Shown piece by piece: positions 54,218 to 64,000 of a stretch of 64,000 bases of DNA; position 1 is the first letter of the stretch; the number at the start of each line of letters is the position of its first letter. Under the pieces are notes generated by a model. It did no database searches and was not told the DNA's origin. It worked only from the letters and a program-made list of their open reading frames with translations. The position numbers were made by a program, and so were the translations under genes. Source of the DNA: Nothophaeocryptopus gaeumannii (taxonomy: Eukaryota > Ascomycota > Dothideomycetes > Mycosphaerellales > Mycosphaerellaceae). The DNA is taken from positions 1,178,001 through 1,242,000 of the forward strand of contig JASISA010000002.1 in the NCBI GenBank assembly GCA_031771865.1, read 5' to 3'.

Positions 54218-56732
54218 TCATAACAGCCCATCAACCGGCCAAAGCCCCTCCCACTCAATATACAAGTCCTGCGACAACAATGGCATATCACCCCAAGCGT
54301 CATCCGATCCCTGATTCGAGAAAGCGGACATATCGAATGCGCTGGCGTCGAAGTCGAACCCCATCATGCTATCCAGACCGGCAGTACCGCTTGCACTTCC
54401 GTCAATAGCTCCGCCACTACTTGGGCCGCCGCCTGAAGAAGGAGATGTACATGGCGGCGGAAGCGAAGCACTCGGGTCCTGGAATTCTGCCGTGAAGATC
54501 TGGGAGACATATTGATTTGACTTCTTCCGTCTCTCGCGGCCGAGCTGCTCGCGACGGGTCGTGATGGCATCAGAGAGCGTCGACAGGATCTCGTGGTAGT
54601 GTCGAGCCTGGGGTGAGACCTGCGCTAGACGCTCCAGCACGGCTATGGCGTTTGAGAAGGCGGTGTCGACCTCGAGTACGGGTTCGGACTGCGCGAACAT
54701 GGCAAAGCCGAGAAGGAGGCCTGCCGCAAACATCCAGGCTTTCAGTAGACACATGTTGTTTGTGAGGATGGCGGAGTTGATTGCCATGTAGCCAGTCTTA
54801 GCCATGTACATCGCCGAGTCGAGGCAGGCTTGAGCCAGGTCCGAGACGGCAGAGGGCTGCTCGACTTTGTCGATGACGCTCGATTTCCTCCTTCGCCGGA
54901 GTTGGGTGATTAGATGTGATATGAGGAATGGCCTGGTCACCAGGATGATCGTGAAGTAGTAACTGCATGCAACGTGTGTTGCACCCACGAAAAGCTCCCG
55001 ATCGGCCGGTCCAAGCGTTGTGTCTTTGATGCTGGCAAAATGACGAAGCTCTACGGGTATTGAATCGTTCCATTTCCGTAGACGTTGCAAAAACGCATCT
55101 GCTGTTTTGGAATCTCGATTGGCACCGCTGCCGAGCTGCTCCTCAAGCTCGATGATGTGTGAGCATATGCCGAAAACTGCACGCGAGGCCAGCCAACGAG
55201 GGCGATCAAATTCGCCGATGTCTTCTTCGCCGTCGTATGCTGAATCGTCTTCCGGTCGCATGGACGGCAACCCGCCAGGTCTGCCCAAGATCGACGAAAC
55301 TATTGTATCCAGGATGAGCAGACTCTTCCACGTTCGCCATCTACTTGCTCATCAGTGCTGGTTCAGATCAGTTCTTTGACTGAACTCACCTTGTCAAACA
55401 CTCTTGTGTCGATAAGCCCTTGTGCTGCTCCTTCCTGTGCAGCCCAAGCGCACATGCAGCTTTCGATGCGATGCCCAGGTACATGAAAGCAGCGTTTCGG
55501 TGACATGCACCAAGCATGTAGAATGCCATAAGCAGAAAGACACGGACCATATCTAAACTGGGATCACAGACGAAACCTTCAAAGGACCATTTCTGCGCAC
55601 ATGTGAAGGACCGGGCCGCGTTATGAGAGTCGAAAGGGTTCTGCCCTCGACACTGATATCCTATCGCAAGCATCATGTTGAGAGCCGCTTGCTCAGCTCG
55701 AGCACGTTTATCGCCCTCTTCAATGACATTGCTCGGACTGAGAGCATTGTGGCGATCAAGGAAGCCGTGGATTTCTGCAACCGTAAAAAGATCCAAGATG
55801 CCGCTTGACTACGATATCATAAGTTAGTGAGTGCGCCAACACCTTGGATCGACGAGGTACTGACAGCTTCCCGGTACAGCTGTACAAGAGCATACTTGTC
55901 ACCGCGGGAGAGATCAGCTATAGCGGGACTGTCATCCCTTGGGATGTCTATCTCCAGCATGTTCTCTTTGAACTGATTCTCTGTGAACGCCGAAGGCCCC
56001 ATGTACTTCTTCAGTATCCGGCGAAGGAATTGAAGAAAAGACAGGGAGGCAGTCTCGCCAACGTATACTGTCCCATGTCAGTACCGCCATCGACGCTGAG
56101 GAAGTTGCATGCCGGCACAGCTGCTCCGCGGGATGCACCAAGCCCCGAAAGACTTACGTTTCTCTCCTTTCGAGCTAAGAAGCATCCTGCTCTGTGTCAT
56201 ACGTGAAGCTGTTTGTCCAGGCTCGGGCGTGTCGGTCGGCGTAGTGTTTTCAGTAGCCGTATTACCTGCCGAGTTGGACCGGGTTCCCGGCACAGCATTT
56301 GGGAAGTGCACAATGGAAGTAGCGCCATTACCGGTGCGCTTGGATTGAAGATTGACATTTGGATCGGGAGAGTCTTCCTGACTTTGCTCCAGTCTTGGGT
56401 CGAACTGTGGAGATGTGTCTTCAACACTAGGTGTCGGAAATGGCGATATCTTTTGCCGCTTCCGTGATGATTCCAGATATACACAGGCACTGACGCGCTC
56501 GCGCTTCAAGCATGGTCCACATGGTGTAGCCGCATCACAGCGGATCTTGGATGCTTTGCAGGGTAGACACGCACGTGCTGAGCGCTGTCTGTGAGGCCAG
56601 AGTCGTTAGTGGATGTCCAGTTCGTGGGCTACGGCTAAGAGCATACCTGTCCTGTGGCTTGACCTATGAGGCGATGAGCTGAGCGCACCGGGATGTTTGC
56701 AGATATTCGGCGCTCACCTTGGGCCGTGGCAT
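54218..56732 (-). CDS. Zn2Cys6 transcription factor of the aromatic-catabolic cluster
   Basis: Six exons (56732-56718, 56663-56647, 56588-56158, 56067-55865, 55808-55390, 55343-54218) close in frame to 736 residues; the first two are only 15 and 17 nt. They supply MPRPKVKPQDRQ before the cluster C18, C21, C28, C34, C37, C46 (CLPCKASKIRC / CGPCLKRERVSAC). The regulatory domain begins at RLYVGETASLSFLQFLRR, a motif shared by XlnR/AmdR-like factors, and includes DLFTVAEIHGFLD, FLLMAFYMLGACHRNAAFMYLGIASKAACALGLH and RWRTWKSLLILDTIVSSILGRP. The tail is acidic and Gly/Ser-rich with Phe/Met/Asp repeats, like an activation domain. It is divergent from the aldehyde dehydrogenase. Confidence 0.88.
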
Positions 56733-57418
56733 TGCCTGGTGATGGCTGCTTCTGGCGTGGTGCTGTGTTACGTGAGTCAACTTCACCTGTCGGATACAGG
56801 CGGCTTGCCGATGCGAATGCTATCCGTGGCAGCTCGGTCGGCTATGGGCAGAAATAGGGCATATACAGGAGCTGCTGGTGTCACACTGCGATATGGTGCA
56901 GCCTTCCGTGTTCGAGCTTGCTGGCCAGACGCGAGGTTCCTTTGATAGTATCTTCGGCGACCCAATGTCCCCGTGCTCATTTGGTACTGAGTAGATCAGA
57001 TAGGCGGCGGCTCACTTCTGGCCAACTGCTTGCTTCTCGTCGTGATAGCGACTTGCCCATAAGGTTGAGTCGGGTTGCGTGCTTGCGAGAGGTTGCCTCG
57101 GACCGTGCACAGCCCAAGAACGGCAAGGTTCTCCACCTCTGCGCCAAGCTTCCAGACTCCTATCAGCCTTTCTTCAGCTTCCATCTGTCCTCCAACAACA
57201 CTCCTCGCTTCACGTGAGACCAACCCCGCGCAAGATGGTCTTATCGTCTAGTCAACCCAAACTGGAAGCACCATCGTAGGGTAAACCGGTTACAGACAAG
57301 TAGATCTAACTAGTAGTGTGCCCACGGTAGGTCAGCTCCCTTTTCTGCAGTGTTTCCGGTCAGCATACAGCAGCCAGGATCTTGGATCGTCCTGGCCAAC
57401 ATCAGCTCACATCGGACG
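56733..57418. promoter_or_regulatory. divergent promoter region (regulator / aldehyde dehydrogenase)
   Basis: 686 bp between opposite start codons. No coding sequence is convincing. As the intergenic space between a Zn2Cys6 factor and its likely target it is the natural place for CGG-type binding sites; I could not assign a specific palindrome by eye. Confidence 0.4.
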
Positions 57419-58993
57419 ATGGCTACGAACGGCTCAGCATTTCAGTCTCCGTCCGCCGAGTGGACAGTCCCTTTCTGGCTGGATGGACAACAACAGCCTG
57501 GAAAGAAAAGCTACCCGGTAGTCTCACCGCTTGATACGAAAAAGCTGTTCAACTCGTCTGCCGCATCCGTCGAAGACTGTAATGCTGCTGTTGCATCTGC
57601 AGAGAAGGCTTTCCCAGCATGGAGTAAATGGAAGCCCGGTGCTCGTCGAGATCTGTTCTTGAAGGCGGCTGAAGAGTTTGTTCGCCGCAAAGATGAGCTG
57701 TGGTACTATTGCAACAAGGAAACGGCCTCGACGGAGATTTACTTCAACTTCGACTTCAACGACGCCCTGGAATCATTGAAGTCCTGTGCTGGATTGATTG
57801 CCTCGGCTTCGACGCAAGGATTCGTGCCAGACATTCTGGACGAGAACAGAAGTGCCATGGTGGTGAAAGAGCCATATGGCGTAGTCGTGGCTATTGCTCC
57901 GTGGAACTGTCCTTGTATACTGGGCTTGCGGTCTTTTCTTGGACCTCTTGCTATGGGCAACACAGTTGTTGTAAAAGCATCAGAAAGAGCACCTGGAGCT
58001 ATGTGGGTGTTGATGGGTACGTATCAACAGTATCGGAGTGCCGAGCGACGAACCTGACAGCATCCAGACATCTTCCACAAAGTCGGACTGCCTGCAGGAT
58101 GCCTCAACACGATCGTACACACGGCGCAGGATGGACCAGAGATCATCAGTACACTCGTTTCTCATCCCACGGTGCGCAAGATCAACTTCACCGGCAGCAC
58201 TGCAGTCGGCTCTATTGTGGCAGGTCTTGCAGGGAAGCATCTGAAGCCTTGTCTCATGGAGCTAGGTGGAAAGGCGCCTGCGATCGTATGTGAAGACGCA
58301 AACTTGCAGACAGCTGCTGTTCAATGTGTGGTCGGTGCTTTCCTCTACGCTGGCCAGATCTGCATGAGCACAGAACGGATACTTGTTCACGCATCAGGTA
58401 GTTTTCGTGCAATTGTCTTACTCGGTGTGATTGAGACTGACATCGAGCACACAGTGGCGGACAAATTCCGCGAAGTCCTAGCAGGCACCATTGATCAAAT
58501 TTTTCCAGACAAGAATGGACTCGTACTCGTCGACAAAGCCCCTGTCGCCAGAAACGCAAAGCTGTTGAGCGATGCGGTTGGAAAAGGAGCCAAGTCCATC
58601 TTTGGAGACATCGACGACAAGCGCGAACTAGCCACAGCAATGCGGCCAGTCATCCTCGAGGGCGTCACTAAAGAAGCTGATCTGTTCTATCAGGAATCTT
58701 TCGGGCCTACTGTCTCCTTGTTCATTGTTCAGAGCGACGAGGAAGCTATCAAGATCGCTAACGATACGGAATATGGTCTGGCTTCGGCGGTCTTCACTGA
58801 GAATCTGCAGCGCGGACTCCGGATTGCCAGGCAGATCGAGACTGGAGCCGTGCATATCAACAGCATGAGCGTCCACGATGAAACGAGTCTACCGCACGGA
58901 GGCGCAAAGAAATCTGGCTTTGGTCGCTTCAACGGCGAGGAGGGATTGAAGGAGTGGGTCCGTTTAAAGACTATCACATGTAAGTTCTCTTGA
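57419..58993 (+). CDS. aldehyde dehydrogenase, salicylaldehyde/vanillin dehydrogenase-like
   Basis: Three exons (57419-58016, 58068-58397, 58455-58993) give 488 residues. PYGVVVAIAPWNCPCILGLR, KASERAPGAMW, the NAD-binding NFTGSTAVGSIVA, catalytic Glu near 264 (MELGGKAPAIV) and nucleophile near C298 (YAGQICMSTERI) are all in place; FGPTVSLF and the end GAKKSGFGRFNGEEGLKEWV complete the family pattern. Sequence style resembles salicylaldehyde/vanillin dehydrogenases, which oxidise aromatic aldehydes to acids with NAD(P)+. The second intron is a multiple of three, and its removal restores HASVADKF. A further 3' intron at GTAAGT (58981) could change the last few residues. Confidence 0.88.
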
Positions 58994-59395
58994 CATCGCC
59001 TGTAAGACTACAAAGCTCATCAAGGTGTCTTTGCCTATGAAGGGGCAAATTGATCTCCGACCGACGTTGTCAAGCTTGCATTCGAGTCCAAAGGAGCATA
59101 TATAGACAGCAATATCACAGTTCAAGGACATCAGCCTCCACTATCCTCGCTCTCCTACACATCAAGATGCGAGATTGAACTCGTAGGATCAACGTGCATT
59201 CCTGAACTCCCGCACAACTTCGAGCGTTGCCTTGACGATTTGGCGGGCTCGAACTTGCGACAGAGTGTAAAATTCAGGTGGTCACTGCAAAGACCATGGC
59301 GAACGAAATTGGCATTCAATGAGGAAGAGAAATTGGTATTGCACAATCAGATCTACAACAACGCCCAACGCTAAACACTTTGCCAGCAAATGCCT
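58994..59395. other. intergenic, 402 bp between convergent genes
   Basis: 3' flanks of the aldehyde dehydrogenase (plus) and the monooxygenase (minus). No gene seen. Confidence 0.5.
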
Positions 59396-60862
59396 CTACG
59401 CAACAGCGACCTGCGGCACCACCTGCGGCACACCAGCAACATACCCCGTCTTCAACGGCCCATCAACACCATTCGTGCTCGGGGCTGGCCAAGTCTCCGG
59501 CCATTTACTCTTAACATCCTCCCTCATATCATAAGAGTTCATCTCCTGCAATGTCAATTTATTCTTCTCATCCTTCACCTTATACAGCTTATTATCAGTA
59601 TTATCCGAAAACCCAATTCGCTCATGGATATTCTCCCTAGCCCTCGCCGACGCTGCTTGCACCTTTGATGCTCGTGGATGCCGGACTCGCTCGTAGAGTT
59701 TGAGCGCTTCGGGCACGCTGCCGGGGAAGAAGTTCTTTTGGAAGACAAGGCCTAGCGCGGCGGAGTCTTCGAGTGCCATGCAGGCGCCTTGGGATTGGTC
59801 GGGCATCATTGGGTGGGCGGCGTCGCCCATTATGCAGGCTACGCCTTTTTGCCAGTGGCTGTAGGGCTCGTGGACCCAGAGTCTCCAGGGACGAATTTCT
59901 TGGCCGATGGCGAGATGATTCTTGACTCCTGTGTCGAGGTCGGGGTAGGGAGCGAGGAGTTCGTCTACAGAAGCATCGGCGTCCCATTTCTGTTCGGAGT
60001 AATCGCCTTTCTCTCTGGGAAAGAAGCAGTAGTAGGAGAGGAGGGAGCCACTGTTGCAAGGTGAGAGGACGATTTTGTTCCAGCTGTGGTGACCGCCCCA
60101 GTATTCGATGGCAGAGTTCTTGGAATAGTCTTCGTAGCCTTTAGCTACGGCTTCGGAGGTTGTTACGTTTGCGTGTAGGCAACTGGAGTCGGCGGGTCGC
60201 TTCTCTACTTGGATGCCGATGAGTTTTCGTACTTGAGAGCCGATACCGTCTGCGCCGATCACGACTTCGTGTTGGACTTTGGTGCCGTTGTGGAAGGTGA
60301 TCTCGCCTGTTTCTGTGTCCACGTCTTGGCACTAAGGAGGAAGTTAGCAGGCATGCTCACAATGAGCACATGGAGAGATAGACCGACTTTGTGGTTCACA
60401 ACAAGCTTGACCGGGTTCCCGGAACCCTCCTCCTGCCGAGCACAGTCCATGAGCATCTTATGCATATCTTGTCTGTGGAACATGTAGTAGCTGCAATCGG
60501 ATTAGTCTGACTCCGTCTTTCAACTTCACTTCATGTGAAAGTACTCACGGATGTCCCCATTTCTCCTCGTAATCATTCAGGTCAACAACAGATACAGGCT
60601 CGCCAGTCTTCCAGTCTCGGTTGATCAGTTTTCTAAGGTAAACGCCGTCACCCTTGGCGATATCGACGCCCCATTCTTTGAGCCATTTGACGCCATTCGC
60701 CGCGCAGGAGATTGATGCACCGACTTCCCCGGCAAAGTCTGCTCGTTCGTAGATTGTGACATTGTGGCCCGCTCTCCGGAGGGCAATTGAGACTGCAATG
60801 CCGCCAATGCCGCCTCCCACAACCGCAATGTCGAAGGGTTTCCAGTTTGATCCCGGCTCCAT
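59396..60862 (-). CDS. FAD-dependent monooxygenase, salicylate hydroxylase-like
   Basis: Three exons (60862-60549, 60490-60388, 60331-59396) encode 450 residues. The chain has the group A flavoprotein hydroxylase signatures: FDIAVVGGGIGGIAVSIALR (GxGxxG at 16-21), the DG motif VVIGADGIGSQVRKLIG, and the GD motif CIMGDAAHPMMPDQSQGAC. YERADFAGEVGASISCAANG and YYMFHRQDMHKML are typical of fungal salicylate hydroxylases, which convert salicylate to catechol and CO2 with NAD(P)H and O2. The second intron has an uncommon GTCGGT donor but is required for frame. Ring specificity cannot be proven from sequence. Confidence 0.87.
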
Positions 60863-61583
60863 TGTGACAAGTCTGTTGCTCTTCCGTAAGATGACCGAAT
60901 CAGGTAGATGGCTGTACTTGTACTTGGTGTTGATATGCGCTTCAGGTCAAGGAATGTTGCGATGACGATGGGGTTGTTTGTGCTGATGATCCTTTGTACC
61001 TTGGTCGTCGACCACATCTAATATTCCTTTGGCTATCATATCTGCAACCTTGCAGCCCACGCAGCCCACTCTTTTCTCCTATCCTATCAATCTTCCGCAG
61101 TGTAGGACCGTTGAAGGTTGATAGACGTTTGCCGAGGGTCAGACGCTGTCGTGTTGGTATTGCAGGGTACATAGCCGATCGGACAATGCACCTCACTGCT
61201 TCTTGAGCCTGCTCCCAGCGACGGACCTTGGTGCAGGTGCATTCTCCGACGATCCGTCGACCGCTCACCATCCGACAATTGTCGGTCTTTTCCGCCGAGA
61301 AGACCTTCGCATGCTTCAAGCAGAGTGGACAATTCTTAGTTGGCACAGACCAATTTCCGCGTTGTTGCATTGATCTAGAACTAAGCAACGATGTCTATGG
61401 CAACAACGAGAGTCACACTCTCAACGATAAGTGACCTGTGAACTTGACCGGCCGTTTTTGACTGTTCACACTGATGGTGCGAACGGAAGTCATGCCATCA
61501 CATCGGAGACGGATGAAGTCAGACTTGTAAGGGCATGATTGGGAAACGTGCAACAATTCACTCCATTTCGTCACAGGCATGAT
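60863..61583. other. intergenic, 721 bp
   Basis: Promoter side of the monooxygenase (minus) and 3' side of the decarboxylase (minus). Only short ORFs. An inverted-looking ACCTTG/CAAGG pair is present but not distinctive. Confidence 0.45.
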
Positions 61584-63046
<1,463 letters not shown>

Positions 63047-63345
63047 CTAACCTCCAACTTTATAGAACTAAGGTATTGTGCAACTTCGCCGAACCGGTAC
63101 TTTTGTAATCTTATAGTAAATTTATAACGTAGCTATATAATTAAAACTCTTAAAGATATACTAAGAAATAAGTTATTTGACCAATATATTATTATATATA
63201 ACGCTAACCCTAATATATAATATATCTAAAAATTATAACAGACAATAAATAGTATCTATAGAGGGACCTATACAATTTCCTTAGTCTTTGGTATAGGCGT
63301 TATTATTATGTAACTCGATATCTAAGAGAAGACCGGTACCCGCCC
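63047..63345. repeat. AT-rich block, RIP-like repeat relic
   Basis: About 300 bp of strongly A+T-rich sequence with many TA dinucleotides (for example TATATTATTATATATAACG near 63185) set sharply between normal-GC flanks. This is the look of a transposon fragment damaged by repeat-induced point mutation, a C-to-T process on repeated DNA in ascomycetes. No ORF survives. A single TAACCCTAA at about 63202 is present. Confidence 0.55.
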
Positions 63346-64000
63346 TAAGACCGTCCTAGGCGGTACGCTAAGAGGGGCTGAGATTCTGAGACTAGCAGGC
63401 AAGGAAGCTAGGGCTGACTGGAAAGGCGTCGGATCGAGACATGATGGACGGATAGTGCACCTTGGCGTGTCGGGAGTGTCACTATCGGATGCGAGTATCT
63501 CTGATTCACTTACATATTGTCGTCTCTATCTCGCGTGTGGACTACCTGTGGAGCTGGATGAACACACGACATTTCACGAGGTTGATGAAGAAGAAGGACG
63601 AGAAGGTCAATTGGAATAGAGACTGCTTCAACGAACCGCGCCGCACGGAAGCCGAGGCTCTCGTCAAATCTCGGCGTGAACCGAGCGGTGCAGTCTCCTT
63701 GTCTCCCTCTTGCCATCGGATCTTGTGACACCAGACAACATCAGAACGTACAAGAAGATGAGTCGCGTCTTTTACGCTTTATTCAAGCCAGTGATGCGAG
63801 CTATTGCGCGAAGCTGCCTGTTTCAAGGCTCGCAAGACGAGAAGCAGGATGAATAGGGTTATCCGAACCAAGCTTCCTTCCTCTCAGTGGACACCTCACT
63901 TCAGCAGGTAGGACGTTTCCATCATATTGATGTGGAATCATCGCCGCGAGCAGCGGGAGCAGCGGGTTCGGTGAAATCATCCATCTCAAAGTCCGGTCTC
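63346..64000. other. intergenic, right end of the window
   Basis: 655 bp with normal base composition and two short overlapping ORFs on opposite strands (63462-63731); nothing recognised. Confidence 0.45.

Noticed and set aside
63200..63212. TAACCCTAA inside the AT-rich block as a telomere repeat or chromosome end
   Set aside because: Only one copy, with no tandem array and ordinary sequence continuing to the window end.

Overview
The window comes from a filamentous ascomycete nuclear genome, most like a Dothideomycete (Capnodiales-type). The reasons are genes on both strands with 45-90 bp GT-AG introns and CTAAC/CTGAC-like branch points, Zn2Cys6 transcription factors, a fungal Csk1-like kinase, Tho7 and an Elongin A homologue, a fungal-type secreted heme-thiolate peroxidase, and a short AT-rich block resembling RIP damage. 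The species assignment is inference from gene style only.

Layout. 1-2.65 kb: the right part of a decayed integrase-type mobile element on the minus strand, full of a short CACTCG(TAG) repeat. 2.8-14.7 kb: a dense housekeeping block (Csk1-like CDK-activating kinase, HD-domain cyanamide-hydratase-like protein, THO complex subunit 7, Elongin A, tubulin cofactor A, Mcm4, NEDD8/Rub1, Lsm12). 15.6-26.2 kb: an accessory block (secreted beta-lactamase-fold protein, two Zn2Cys6 regulators, a GNAT acetyltransferase, a secreted Cys-containing protein of unknown role). 27.7-43.1 kb: metabolism and housekeeping (cytosolic Asn-tRNA synthetase, mitochondrial dihydrolipoamide dehydrogenase, diaminopropionate ammonia-lyase-like PLP enzyme, 5-oxoprolinase, CorA-like transporter, RRT8/EI24-like membrane protein, PP2A leucine carboxyl methyltransferase). 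43.2-50.1 kb: secreted plant-matter enzymes (tannase/feruloyl esterase, heme-thiolate peroxygenase) with a Fungal_trans_2-type regulator beside the esterase. 50.1-54.2 kb: a 4 kb stretch without a convincing intact gene. 54.2-62.7 kb: a compact set that looks like a salicylate/hydroxybenzoate catabolic cluster: Zn2Cys6 regulator, salicylaldehyde/vanillin-type aldehyde dehydrogenase, FAD salicylate hydroxylase-like monooxygenase, and 2,3-dihydroxybenzoate decarboxylase-like amidohydrolase. 62.7-64 kb: gene-poor, with the AT-rich block.

How genes work together. In the 54-63 kb cluster the dehydrogenase would oxidise an aromatic aldehyde (salicylaldehyde-like) to the acid, the monooxygenase would hydroxylate and decarboxylate salicylate to catechol, and the decarboxylase would take 2,3-dihydroxybenzoate to catechol, under the adjacent regulator. 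No ring-cleavage enzyme is visible in the window. The aromatic theme continues with the feruloyl esterase and peroxygenase upstream. Exon boundaries below were placed by hand from splice motifs and reading-frame continuity; all the main models close in frame.

The least explained signal is the CACTCGTAG-type repeat, present more than 20 times within 2.6 kb of the element, sitting in its introns (and supplying at least one 3' splice site), in its leader, and in frame inside its second ORF.
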